Shown: positions 6,786 to 14,119, counted from the first letter of the stretch. The stretch is 21,103 bases of DNA from an uncultured Bacilli bacterium (GCA_944327425.1 CALVHJ010000012.1:1-21103); one strand, 5' to 3'. Numbers and translations are program-made. The notes: a model not told the origin generated them from the letters alone.

Positions 6786-8234
6786 CTATTTATATAAATA
6801 TGGCTCAACTAAGTAAATATAGAAACTTGTCCAACCGTCTGGTTCGCTAGTTGTAACAAATTCTATTTTCAAATCATCAACGCCAGTAATATCTAAATTT
6901 ATTTCAGCATTGATTTCATTGGTTTTAGTAATTTCTCCGGAACGATAAAGTTCTTTATCATCTCCATAAATTATAATTTCACCAGTAAAGTCTGAATCCC
7001 AGTTTGGTCCTCTTACAATGGTTGTTTTAAGAGTTTTATATTCATTATTTAAGCGATAAACTCGACTTACTGTTTCTCCTTCAAAACTAAAACTTACATA
7101 ACTATCATATTCTTGATCATCTATCGTAGTTCCATATGAAGAATGGTTTGTTCCCCAAGTTGATGATACTAAATATTTGCTTATTAAACTATCAGGTAAT
7201 TTATCTTCATAGCTAGTTTTTAACTCTTCTAATTCCGCATATTCATCACTATTATAATCGAGGGCATCCATTGATTCTTCAATTAAATTCATAACTTCGT
7301 TAGTTTCTAAATTAGTATCTAATTCTTCGGCTACTTTTTTAGTATATTCTACAATTTTACTAGCAGCATTATTATATAATTCTTGATAAGTTTGGGTTCC
7401 ACTTAAATCAATGGAATTACTGTATTTATTATCCTCTAAAAACTCTATTTGAGAAATATATGCTTCTAATATTTCTTCGTTAGTAGCATTATCACTTAAA
7501 GTAACTAGCTCATCAGCAGAAGATTTTAAATCATCTAATTCTTCCTTTAAGTAATTATCAATAAATTCTTGAGCTTCTTTATAATAAGAATCATCAGCGA
7601 TAACCTCAGCAAAATAATTATATTTGCTTAAATCACTTGAAGCATTTATACCATAGAAGTAACTTCTTTTGGAACGATATAGATAGGTTATTTCATATAG
7701 ATAATCATTATAATCCTCATCTGTTAAAACATATTCTAAACCATCAAAGTATTTGTTTATTTCTGATAAGATACCATATAATTTATCATATGCCTCTTCT
7801 AATTCATCGGCATCTTTATATGATTTATTAAAGTTTTTTACCCAATTATTAATTGTATTATTTATTTGTTTAGATATACTTTCTAGCTTATCTTCATTTC
7901 CCTTGTATTTTACTAAAATATCACCAATTTCAACTAATTCTTTATTACCATAATTAGATGTATAATTATCATGATAACTTGTTAAATAATCTTCTACTTT
8001 TTTAACAGGGTTACTTAAAAGTATTACTAAGGCAATAATAGCTACAACAATAATAACAATGGCAATTAGAATACTTATTTTTACTTTTTTGGGAATTTTT
8101 TTAAACTTGTCTTTAAACTCATTTGATTTAGATTTAGTCTTCGCTTCTTTTTTTTCTTCTTCTAGCTTATTACCACATTTTTCACAAAATTTGGCATTGG
8201 ATTCGTTTTTAGTACCACACTTACTACAAAACAT
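6786..8234 (-). CDS. Zinc-ribbon, single-span membrane protein with large outer domain
   Basis: The 482-residue protein begins with a double zinc knuckle (FCSKCG at 2-7 and FCEKCG at 16-21), then a basic linker (about 28-51), one membrane helix (about 52-73) and a long, acidic, helical outer region (about 75-350). The end is a Gly/Thr/Tyr-rich, probably beta, region (about 355-482). This inside-ribbon, outside-sensor plan matches TcaA/YvbJ-type proteins of Bacillota, some of which affect glycopeptide susceptibility and wall homeostasis, but the outer domain here is not clearly theirs. ATG with AAGGAG upstream. It is the first gene of an operon with the other zinc-ribbon membrane protein. A perfect palindrome covers its -10, suggesting repressor control. 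Confidence 0.85.
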   Translation of the reverse strand: MFCSKCGTKNESNAKFCEKCGNKLEEEKKEAKTKSKSNEFKDKFKKIPKKVKISILIAIVIIVVAIIALVILLSNPVKKVEDYLTSYHDNYTSNYGNKELVEIGDILVKYKGNEDKLESISKQINNTINNWVKNFNKSYKDADELEEAYDKLYGILSEINKYFDGLEYVLTDEDYNDYLYEITYLYRSKRSYFYGINASSDLSKYNYFAEVIADDSYYKEAQEFIDNYLKEELDDLKSSADELVTLSDNATNEEILEAYISQIEFLEDNKYSNSIDLSGTQTYQELYNNAASKIVEYTKKVAEELDTNLETNEVMNLIEESMDALDYNSDEYAELEELKTSYEDKLPDSLISKYLVSSTWGTNHSSYGTTIDDQEYDSYVSFSFEGETVSRVYRLNNEYKTLKTTIVRGPNWDSDFTGEIIIYGDDKELYRSGEITKTNEINAEINLDITGVDDLKIEFVTTSEPDGWTSFYIYLVEPYLYK

Positions 8235-8259
8235 AAATTCACTCCTTACTTTTTAACTA

Positions 8260-8293
8260 AAAATATTGTACAATATTTTGCTTATAAAATAAA
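8260..8293 (-). promoter_or_regulatory. Promoter and palindromic operator of the zinc-ribbon operon
   Basis: A -10 TACAAT (8265-8270) with a weak -35 TTTATT (8288-8293) at 17 bases lies upstream of the ribosome site. The -10 is embedded in a perfect 20-bp palindrome (8260-8279) with half-site AAAATATTGT. A dimeric repressor bound there would block RNA polymerase. Because the repeat is AT-rich, chance palindromy is possible but unlikely at 10 bp per arm. Confidence 0.55.
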
Positions 8294-8321
8294 TACCTTT
8301 TTTATGTTTTTTTTACTTTTT

Positions 8322-9401
8322 TTAATTTATTTTACTATTTATAATATCACAATTGCTTTTAATTCGTTTGTTATCTGGGGCTAGTTCTAAAGCTTTATTC
8401 ATGTATAATAGGCTTTTAGGATAAAGATTTAAATTATAACAAACTAGGCCCATTAATTCATAAATATATTCATTCCAAGCAAAAGCTTCATTAATGTAAA
8501 TTGGGGCTTTCTCTTTAATTAAAAAAGCACATTCTAGTAATTCATAAGCTTCTTCGTATCTATTTTGATCTAGATAAATTTGAGCTAATTCCACGTATCC
8601 TTCTCTTAAATATGATGCTTCTTTAATAGCATTTTTGTACCACATTTCAGCTTCTTTTGGTCTATTAAGTCCCATGTAACATCTTGCTATAAAACGCATT
8701 GAGGCACATCTTTCGGCATCCCATACCGAAGAAGGCAAATTTAGATGTTTAATTAAAGTATCAATACCTTCGTTCCAACGACCATAATACATGTATTCTC
8801 TTCCTAAATAATGCATATTTCTATCATCAAGGGGATCTTCTTTTACACTTAGTTCTAATAATGGTAAATAACTTCCTCTTGATTTTTCATTATCAGGATA
8901 ATGATTTAAAACAATTTCGGGACATGATACTTCTATTTCATTGGGTTTAGATTTTAATATTTCATGAACGGGATGGTACCATGTGTAACCATTTTTCGCA
9001 TGTATCTTGTTTTGTAAGAATGTAGTAGCAGGTTTACCGTATTCATCAAAACTCCAGTTATAAGTGTATCTAACTCGATCTACATTTTCATTCCAAACGT
9101 TTTCTAATTTTTCACGCCAACCACTTTCAAAAACTTCGTCAAGATCGGTACATACACAAATATCTGTATTAGAGGGAAGCATTTCTAATGATTTGTTTCT
9201 GGCTACATCAAATCGCCAAGGATTAATTACCTCAACTAAAACATTTACACCTAGTTCTTTTAGGAGGTTAACAGTATTATCAGTAGAACCAGTATCTAAT
9301 ACATATATTTCGTCAGCTTCTTTCATAGATTCTACCCATCGCTTCACAAATTTTTCTTCGTTTTTGCATATTGCATAAACACATACCTTATATTTATTCA
9401 T
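8322..9401 (-). CDS. Family 2 glycosyltransferase with C-terminal TPR repeats
   Basis: The protein has 359 residues. Residues 4-110 form a GT-A fold: ICKNEE (11-16), DTGSTDNT (36-43) for nucleotide binding, the FDVARNKSL segment (64-72), and the metal-binding TDLDEVF (85-91). HPVHE (143-147) is typical of the SunS-like GT2-TPR class. Residues about 194-350 make three to four tetratricopeptide repeats that normally grip the protein acceptor. SunS-type enzymes attach a sugar to a peptide; a protein target is therefore likely. The gene diverges from the collagen-like gene, whose many threonines are an obvious candidate acceptor. I prefer the ATG at 9401, with AGGTGA 5 nt upstream, over the in-frame GTG at 9410, which is part of that ribosome site. 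No signal peptide or membrane helix is seen, so it is cytoplasmic. Confidence 0.9.
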   Translation of the reverse strand: MNKYKVCVYAICKNEEKFVKRWVESMKEADEIYVLDTGSTDNTVNLLKELGVNVLVEVINPWRFDVARNKSLEMLPSNTDICVCTDLDEVFESGWREKLENVWNENVDRVRYTYNWSFDEYGKPATTFLQNKIHAKNGYTWYHPVHEILKSKPNEIEVSCPEIVLNHYPDNEKSRGSYLPLLELSVKEDPLDDRNMHYLGREYMYYGRWNEGIDTLIKHLNLPSSVWDAERCASMRFIARCYMGLNRPKEAEMWYKNAIKEASYLREGYVELAQIYLDQNRYEEAYELLECAFLIKEKAPIYINEAFAWNEYIYELMGLVCYNLNLYPKSLLYMNKALELAPDNKRIKSNCDIINSKIN

Positions 9402-9568
9402 TTTTATCACCTATTTAAATATATGTATTTTAATTTATTATTATCATATTAAATACCTATTTCATATAATATATCGTAACATTAAATCTAAATTATAAAA
9501 ACTAAACGATAGCCATCCATTTTTTGTTTGGTGTTACATATAATATAGAAGAAAGGAGAATAAAAAAA
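9402..9568. promoter_or_regulatory. Divergent intergenic region, glycosyltransferase / collagen-like gene
   Basis: About 167 very AT-rich bases separate the two divergent starts. A TATAAT at 9539-9544 (plus strand) lies 25-30 nt before the collagen-like GTG, just upstream of GAAAGGAG; no good -35 accompanies it. Several TATTAT/TATAAT-like boxes face the glycosyltransferase, but none has a convincing partner. A shared regulatory region is plausible but not shown. Confidence 0.35.
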
Positions 9569-10525
9569 GTGAATAATAATAATTTAAAGCGAGCTCAAGC
9601 ATATATTGACTGTTATAACAAAAATCATCCTAATTCAGGATGTTGTTGCTGTTTTGGGCCAACCGGTCCTACTGGGCCTACGGGACCAGCAGCAGCGACA
9701 ATAACAGTAAGCACTACTACTACTTCTGATCCGGGAAGTGCAGCAAGTGTTATAAATGTTGGAACTTCTTCTAATGCGATTTTAGAGTTCACTATCCCTA
9801 GAGGTGCTACAGGTCCTACGGGACCAACTGGGGCTACAGGAGCAACTGGACCGACAGGTGCAACAGGTGTCACTGGTCCTACAGGTCCGACTGGAGCGAC
9901 AGGGGCTACAGGACCATCTGGTACGGGAGCAACAGGTCCTACAGGACCGACTGGGGCTACGGGACCGACCGGAGCTACCGGTCCTACTGGGGCTACCACT
10001 ACTCCAATATTAAGTATCGGAACTATTTCGACTGGGGCTCCAGGTTCTACAGCCACTGCTTCAATAACAGGAACTTCCCCTAATTTCTTTCTAAATCTTA
10101 CAATTCCTCAAGGAGCTACGGGACCGACTGGGGTAACTGGACCGACTGGGGCTGCAGGGGCTACAGGAGCAACTGGACCAACTGGACCAACTGGAGCCGC
10201 AGGTGCTACAGGAGCTACGGGACCAACTGGACCAACTGGACCGACAGGAGCCGCAGGTGCTACAGGAGCTACGGGACCAACTGGACCAGCTGGAGCTGCA
10301 GGTGCTACAGGAGCTACGGGACCAACTGGACCGACTGGAGCTGCAGGGGCTACGGGACCAACTGGACCAACTGGACCAACTGGAGCCGCAGGGGCTACGG
10401 GACCAACTGGACCAACTGGACCAACTGGACCGACTGGACCAACTGGAGCCGCAGGTGCTACAGGAGCAACCGGACCAACCGGACCAACTGGACCGACTGG
10501 GCCTACAGGACCTACCGGACCTTAA
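9569..10525 (+). CDS. Collagen-like Gly-Pro-Thr repeat protein
   Basis: The start is GTG at 9569, with AAAGGAG 10 nt upstream. The 318-residue product has a short N-terminal head with Cys15 and a CCCC cluster (25-28), a first Gly-X-Y run (30-40) and a compact beta-type module (about 41-78, ending FTIPRG). A second Gly-X-Y run (79-143) has one interruption near 118-120; it is followed by a second copy of the module (144-182, ending LTIPQG) and a long uninterrupted Gly-X-Y run to the end. Nearly all triplets are GPT, GAT or GAA. Such proteins form collagen-like triple helices on spores or cell surfaces, with Thr often O-glycosylated (as in BclA). There is no signal peptide, LPXTG or C-terminal trimerisation domain. 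Base composition is much richer in GC than its neighbours because of the repeat. Confidence 0.9.
   Translation: MNNNNLKRAQAYIDCYNKNHPNSGCCCCFGPTGPTGPTGPAAATITVSTTTTSDPGSAASVINVGTSSNAILEFTIPRGATGPTGPTGATGATGPTGATGVTGPTGPTGATGATGPSGTGATGPTGPTGATGPTGATGPTGATTTPILSIGTISTGAPGSTATASITGTSPNFFLNLTIPQGATGPTGVTGPTGAAGATGATGPTGPTGAAGATGATGPTGPTGPTGAAGATGATGPTGPAGAAGATGATGPTGPTGAAGATGPTGPTGPTGAAGATGPTGPTGPTGPTGPTGAAGATGATGPTGPTGPTGPTGPTGP
10110..10523 (+). repeat. In-frame 9-base tandem repeat encoding Gly-(Pro/Ala)-(Thr/Ala) triplets
   Basis: The last 3' 400 bases of the collagen-like gene are built from GGA-CCN-ACN and GGN-GCN-ACN/GCN units. They are organised in higher-order blocks such as GPTGPTGAAGATGAT that recur about six times with near-identical codons. 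An earlier, less regular run lies at about 9801-9994. The near identity at the DNA level indicates recent slippage or unequal recombination, so repeat number should vary between strains. Confidence 0.9.
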
Positions 10526-10526
10526 T

Positions 10527-10558
10527 AAAAGCCAAGAGTTTTTGCTCTTGACTTTTTT
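10527..10558 (+). terminator. Intrinsic terminator of the collagen-like gene
   Basis: CAAGAG (10533-10538) pairs with CTCTTG (10545-10550) around a 6-base loop. After one mismatch, AAAAG pairs with CTTTT, and a T-run follows. It begins 1 base after the TAA stop. Confidence 0.85.
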
Positions 10559-10637
10559 CTATTATAAAATGGACATTCAAGAAGTTATACTTTAATTCAT
10601 GTAGGTATTTTGTGTATTTTCCTATAAGATAAAAAAA

Positions 10638-10985
10638 CTATTCTCTTATAATTATTGATTCAAAAAATCTTTCTTGAAATTCAGTCAATGCCCTTATGGC
10701 ATCATCACTATAATTTACACCTTTAGGTGCTACTACCAATTTATCATCATCATCATTTGTTCTATGAATAATGGCTATTACTTCTCCTTCAAAATTTTCA
10801 ATCGGTTCAAATATACCAACAAGGTATGCATCAAGTTCTTCTCCATCGCCACTAATAGTATTAGTAATAAATCCATAATTAAGCATATACATAAAGCCAT
10901 GCTTTGGATGCTTTGTGCCTAACGCTCTATCAATTTGAACATTAACTTCTTTTCCTAGAAAATCTCTTGCATTTGTTTTCTCCAT
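10638..10985 (-). CDS. Small inorganic-pyrophosphatase-family protein
   Basis: The protein has 115 residues of the short family-I-like inorganic diphosphatase type found in Bacillota. Visible family features are IDRALGTKHPKHG (18-30), MLNYGFI (34-40), the acidic metal site DGEELDAY (47-54), IIHRTND (72-78) and FQERFF (103-108). Classical enzymes of about 175 residues have D-G-D-P-x-D at the metal site; here the middle Asp is Glu and part of the classical C-terminal region is absent. Hydrolysis of pyrophosphate is therefore likely but not certain, and a related phosphate ester could be the substrate. ATG with GAGGAGG upstream. It stands alone between two oppositely bounded units. Confidence 0.85.
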   Translation of the reverse strand: MEKTNARDFLGKEVNVQIDRALGTKHPKHGFMYMLNYGFITNTISGDGEELDAYLVGIFEPIENFEGEVIAIIHRTNDDDDKLVVAPKGVNYSDDAIRALTEFQERFFESIIIRE

Positions 10986-11024
10986 AAAATATTCCTCCTC
11001 ATTTATTATTTTTAATCAGGGTTC

Positions 11025-11052
11025 GTTATAATGATATTATGTAAAAATCAAG
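11025..11052 (-). promoter_or_regulatory. Possible promoter of the pyrophosphatase-family gene
   Basis: TATAAC (11025-11030) with CTTGAT or TTGATT about 15-16 bases upstream on the minus strand. The spacing is short, so the exact -35 is uncertain. Confidence 0.4.
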
Positions 11053-11077
11053 AATCAAAATATTTTTTAAGTGAAAT

Positions 11078-11108
11078 TACAAATAAAGGTAGATTTACTC
11101 TACCTTTA
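11078..11108 (-). terminator. Intrinsic terminator after virB4
   Basis: A 10-bp perfect stem, TAAAGGTAGA with TCTACCTTTA, encloses a 5-base loop and is followed by TTTGTAATTT on the minus strand, 12 bases past the VirB4 stop. Confidence 0.75.
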
Positions 11109-11120
11109 CCTCTGTTTTAC

Positions 11121-12908
11121 CTATAGTCCACCTCCGGAACCAAAAGAATCTAATTCTTCTTGAGTGACTATTACAGAAATACGCATTCTTCTATTACCAC
11201 AAATAAATAGTGCTTCACCTTGATTATAATACTTTATACTATCTTTTTCAGACTCATTTAAATCTATTAGTTTGGCTAGATCGTCAACCGCTTGTTTACG
11301 AAGTCCCATTACAAGATAGTATGAGGCATTATCGAATATAGCTTTACCATGAACTATCATATTTGGAGCAGCAAAATCAGTTGGTTGTTGCGTAATAATA
11401 ATAGTTCCGGTATTGTACTTTCTTGATCGTCTTTGAATTTGAGCTAGAAATTCGGCACCAAGTTCATTCCTGCTCGATAATAGTACATGGGCTTCATCAA
11501 CCATCATAACAGTATTAATATCTTTATCTAAGGTTAGACCCCAAGCATATTTTAAAATGTTGAAGAATAAAGTGTTTTTAATATTTTCATCACTATTCAT
11601 TAACTCTCTTATATTAAAGACAATAAAATCGCTATTAAACCTTAAAGTAGTATGACCAGTAAAATAATATCTTAATTCTTTAGTAAGTGGTCTAATTTTT
11701 AATTCCAAACGTTCAATAACATCTTTTTCCCGAGTTTGATCTGGCATTGATAAAAGTCTTCCTTTGATGGTAGCATATACATCATCAAAAGTGGGATAAT
11801 CAGCACTGGTGATTCTGGTGAAATCGGTGTCAAAATCTATTTTATATCTTTTATAGGTGTCTTGAACTATTTCACTAAACATAGTTAAAACATCTTCTTC
11901 AATATCAGGATATAAATATTTCATAAAGGCTTTTAATTGTTGTAGAGTTCTTGTTAAGATGGTATATCCAAGGCCTTGAGCTATTTCTTCTTCATCGGCA
12001 TCTACAACTACTTCTAAAGGGTTAATCATACCAAAGTCGCCGCCTTTTCCTAAATCTAGGAAATCGCCTCCTAAAGAACGAGCCATATCTTCTAATTCCC
12101 CTTCAGGATCAATACAGACAACTTTATAGCCATTACGTATATGAGTTCTTAATAAGAGTTTGGCAGCAGTTGATTTACCTGAACCACTGGTACCAAGTAA
12201 AATTATATTAGCATTATTTCGATTATTTTCTTTTTTGATTTGATATAAAAATTGGTTAAATAAAACTACACCGCCAGAAAAATCTACACCAAATAAAGTG
12301 GCATTACCTGGGTCTTTAATACTATCGAAAACAAATGGATACATAGCTGCTACAGTAATAGAAGGAATTGGAGTTCCTATTCTAGCTTCAATGTCTTGTT
12401 CAGGGAATATAGGAATAATAGATTTTAGTACCTTTTCCTGTTCAAACATTAATGATATTCCCCTCATACCTAAAGCATCTAAGTAAGTTCTTACTTGCAT
12501 TTTTTTTAGCTCTAAATCTTCTTTAGAATCAGCCATAATCATGACATGCATTTGAAAATCAAAGATTCGGGCTTGAGTAGCAGCAAGCATAGAAATAAAC
12601 TGTTCTAATGATTCGTAGTCTTGACGAATACGCTCTTGAACGGTTTTATCTCTTTCACTTTGATAGCGGCTTTTTAAATCAGCTATTTCTTTGTTTAACA
12701 TCTTTTGCAAAGTACTAAATTCAATAGGAATATGTTTGATTGATACTTTTACGCCACTTATACTAGTTATATCAGATAAATATCCTACATAAACGCTTTT
12801 GGGATAAGATATAATAGTCATTATAGTACAATATTTACCACCTAAAGTAAATTCTGTTGGTTTAAACTCCATTCCTTTTGGAGCAATTTCACTTTTTATT
12901 TTTGCCAT
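11121..12908 (-). CDS. VirB4/TraE-type conjugation-secretion ATPase
   Basis: This is the motor ATPase of type IV secretion systems, acting as a hexamer at the inner face of the membrane. The 595-residue product has a VirB4 N-terminal domain (about 1-200, with coiled helix about 66-110). The RecA-like domain follows: Walker A GTSGSGKST (239-247), IDPEGE (266-271), Walker B VMMVDEAH (467-474), an arginine-finger-like RRSRKY (493-498) and ITQQPTD (505-511). It ends GSGGG, with no added domain; a fused wall hydrolase, seen in some Gram-positive systems, is absent. The start overlaps the stop of the TrsD-like gene (TAATG), so translation is coupled. All catalytic motifs are intact, which argues that the system is functional. 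The best relatives by layout are TraE/TrsE of Gram-positive plasmids. Confidence 0.93.
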   Translation of the reverse strand: MAKIKSEIAPKGMEFKPTEFTLGGKYCTIMTIISYPKSVYVGYLSDITSISGVKVSIKHIPIEFSTLQKMLNKEIADLKSRYQSERDKTVQERIRQDYESLEQFISMLAATQARIFDFQMHVMIMADSKEDLELKKMQVRTYLDALGMRGISLMFEQEKVLKSIIPIFPEQDIEARIGTPIPSITVAAMYPFVFDSIKDPGNATLFGVDFSGGVVLFNQFLYQIKKENNRNNANIILLGTSGSGKSTAAKLLLRTHIRNGYKVVCIDPEGELEDMARSLGGDFLDLGKGGDFGMINPLEVVVDADEEEIAQGLGYTILTRTLQQLKAFMKYLYPDIEEDVLTMFSEIVQDTYKRYKIDFDTDFTRITSADYPTFDDVYATIKGRLLSMPDQTREKDVIERLELKIRPLTKELRYYFTGHTTLRFNSDFIVFNIRELMNSDENIKNTLFFNILKYAWGLTLDKDINTVMMVDEAHVLLSSRNELGAEFLAQIQRRSRKYNTGTIIITQQPTDFAAPNMIVHGKAIFDNASYYLVMGLRKQAVDDLAKLIDLNESEKDSIKYYNQGEALFICGNRRMRISVIVTQEELDSFGSGGGL

Positions 12909-13456
12909 TAGCTCATCACCGTCCCAAATGTTGTGTGTACACCACCGTTTAAGAAATTATCCAAAATCATTCTTAAATCATCGTTTGATACTTGGTTGGA
13001 ATTAAGACCAGAGTTAGCTAAACCACTAATTAAAGTATGAAGCTTTTTTTGAACTAATTCCATTCTTTTTTCTTTGAAAAGAATAAAATATTCTGTATCT
13101 ACAACGTTATATTCGGCACTCATAAACATATTAGCTTTATTTATATCTTCCATAATTAACTTTTTGCCAATAGGACTATCAGAATTATTGTATAATATTT
13201 GTAAATTTGATAAGTACAAACCAATATCGACAGGACGATCAGCAATAATTAGCCAAAATTCAAAACTAATTGAATTATAAAAATTTCTTAAATTACCAAT
13301 TATGGCATTTTGAAGCCCTTGATCAACAATAAATATGTTTCTTGGATGTACTTTTACTCCGGTAACATATTCACCACTATCTAATTGGATCATTCCATTT
13401 AAAATTTGTTTTATTGGTAACCAGTCTTCAGTAAAAGGGGAACTACTCTTCGACAT
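12908..13456 (-). CDS. TrsD/TraD-like (VirB4 N-terminal-like) secretion component
   Basis: A soluble 182-residue protein located between PrgI and VirB4, exactly where TrsD/TraD sits in staphylococcal-type conjugation operons. The start of the product (LPIKQILNGMIQLDSGEY, about 13-30) followed by VKVHPRNIF is characteristic of the N-terminal beta domain of VirB4-like proteins. The middle has SFEFWLIIADRPVDIG (about 63-78). No nucleotide-binding motif is present. It therefore looks like the membrane-proximal VirB4 N-terminal module carried on a separate chain, probably to link the ATPase with PrgI. It overlaps prgI by 14 nt and touches virB4 (TAATG); its ribosome site AAGGATGG lies inside prgI. 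Assignment rests on motif and order; homology strength cannot be computed here. Confidence 0.72.
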   Translation of the reverse strand: MSKSSSPFTEDWLPIKQILNGMIQLDSGEYVTGVKVHPRNIFIVDQGLQNAIIGNLRNFYNSISFEFWLIIADRPVDIGLYLSNLQILYNNSDSPIGKKLIMEDINKANMFMSAEYNVVDTEYFILFKEKRMELVQKKLHTLISGLANSGLNSNQVSNDDLRMILDNFLNGGVHTTFGTVMS

Positions 13457-13748
13457 TATAACACCATCCTTTCCAATAATATCTTTTTCTTGAGCTTAAA
13501 TATGTATACACATTAACTATAAATTGCAATACGTTATGATAATATGGTATGGGCATAACAAGAAAGCCGGTTATTAAAGCTGGGGCTAATATTAGTAGCA
13601 TTATACCAACATTAGTACTTTGAATAACTAAAAGTAATATTAAAGTTACACCTACACCAGAACCAAATAAAATTAAGTCTACTCCAGTAAAAAAACCTAA
13701 TATTAATTGGGATTTTTTAGAATTAGCAGGGATTAAATAATTATTCAA
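13443..13748 (-). CDS. PrgI-family (VirB3-like) membrane protein
   Basis: The product has 101 residues with two adjacent membrane helices (about 22-42 and 47-68). A short basic/aromatic tail (YLSSRKRYYWKGW) follows, the usual PrgI/VirB3 topology. VirB3-like proteins are small inner-membrane partners of VirB4. Start is TTG at 13748: AGGAGG stands 8 nt upstream, there is no nearby ATG, and the protein begins with the family-like MNNYLIPAN. It is the first gene of a three-gene unit (prgI, trsD-like, virB4) with its own extended -10 promoter, separated from the rest of the cluster by a nuclease remnant and a terminator. Confidence 0.83.
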   Translation of the reverse strand: MNNYLIPANSKKSQLILGFFTGVDLILFGSGVGVTLILLLVIQSTNVGIMLLILAPALITGFLVMPIPYYHNVLQFIVNVYTYLSSRKRYYWKGWCYNVEE

Positions 13749-13778
13749 GTTTATTACCTCCTATTTTTCTACTTAATT

Positions 13779-13784
13779 ATTATA
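13779..13784 (-). promoter_or_regulatory. Extended -10 promoter of the prgI-trsD-virB4 unit
   Basis: TATAAT at 13779-13784 on the minus strand is preceded by TG plus one base. No recognisable -35 is found 16-18 bases upstream, which is acceptable for an extended -10 promoter. The predicted leader is about 24 nt. Confidence 0.55.
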
Positions 13785-13820
13785 TCATATTTATTTTTAA
13801 AGGGATAGTGGTAATATTTT

Positions 13821-13850
13821 AAAAAATAGAGAATTACTTTTCTCTATTTT
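13821..13850. terminator. Bidirectional-looking intrinsic terminator
   Basis: An 11-bp perfect stem (AAAATAGAGAA with TTCTCTATTTT) with a 6-base loop is flanked by A/T runs on both sides. On the minus strand it follows the nuclease remnant and separates the pilin-VirB6 unit from the prgI unit. Confidence 0.8.
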
Positions 13851-14119
13851 AAACTTTCTATTTCTTCTTGGGATAATCCGGTTGCATTAACAATATCTTT
13901 TATAGACATATTCATTTCAAGAAGGAAGTAGATTTTCATGACCTTCTTTACGGCCTTTTTCTAAAGTATAATACTCAATATCAGTTATTTTATCATATTC
14001 ATCTTGTAATTCTTCATCATTTTAATCTTATTGCCTTTTTCATTACTTCATCTTCCTTCCCTATTTCTTTTAATTCAATTGAACTATTAGAATTTGATGA
14101 ATTAAAAGAATGAAATTCA
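13844..14119 (-). pseudogene. Decayed C-terminal remnant of an Rpn-family (PD-(D/E)XK transposase-like) nuclease
   Basis: This 371-base gap between secretion genes (13749-14119) contains a broken reading frame. On the minus strand one frame gives ELKEIGKEDEVMKKAIRLK, then stops at TGA (14017-14019). A shifted frame continues with DEELQDEYDKITDIEYYTLE and then KGRKEGHEN. A third frame (to the TAG at 13844-13846) gives MNMSIKDIVNATGLSQEEI plus SLK. The three pieces in order match the tail of Rpn-family proteins (helical region, EG-rich segment, then a 'DI...TGLS.EEI' end). At least two frameshifts, and loss of the nuclease domain, make it non-functional. The family call is from motif memory, not a search. 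Upstream, an alternate frame overlapping the end of the preceding gene stays open but is not clearly related. Confidence 0.6.

Noticed and set aside
9625..10056. Minus-strand Pro/Val/Ala-rich reading frame opposite the collagen-like gene
   Set aside because: It is a by-product of the repeat composition, has no ribosome site and breaks off arbitrarily; the plus-strand frame has clear signals and a terminator.
9801..10523. CRISPR-like array
   Set aside because: The repeats are 9-base in-frame codon units without spacers, and they encode a continuous Gly-X-Y protein.
10621..10645. Hairpin TATAAGA/TCTTATA near the end of the pyrophosphatase gene as its terminator
   Set aside because: The loop is about 14 bases and contains the T-run itself, with no T-run after the stem; it is not a convincing terminator.
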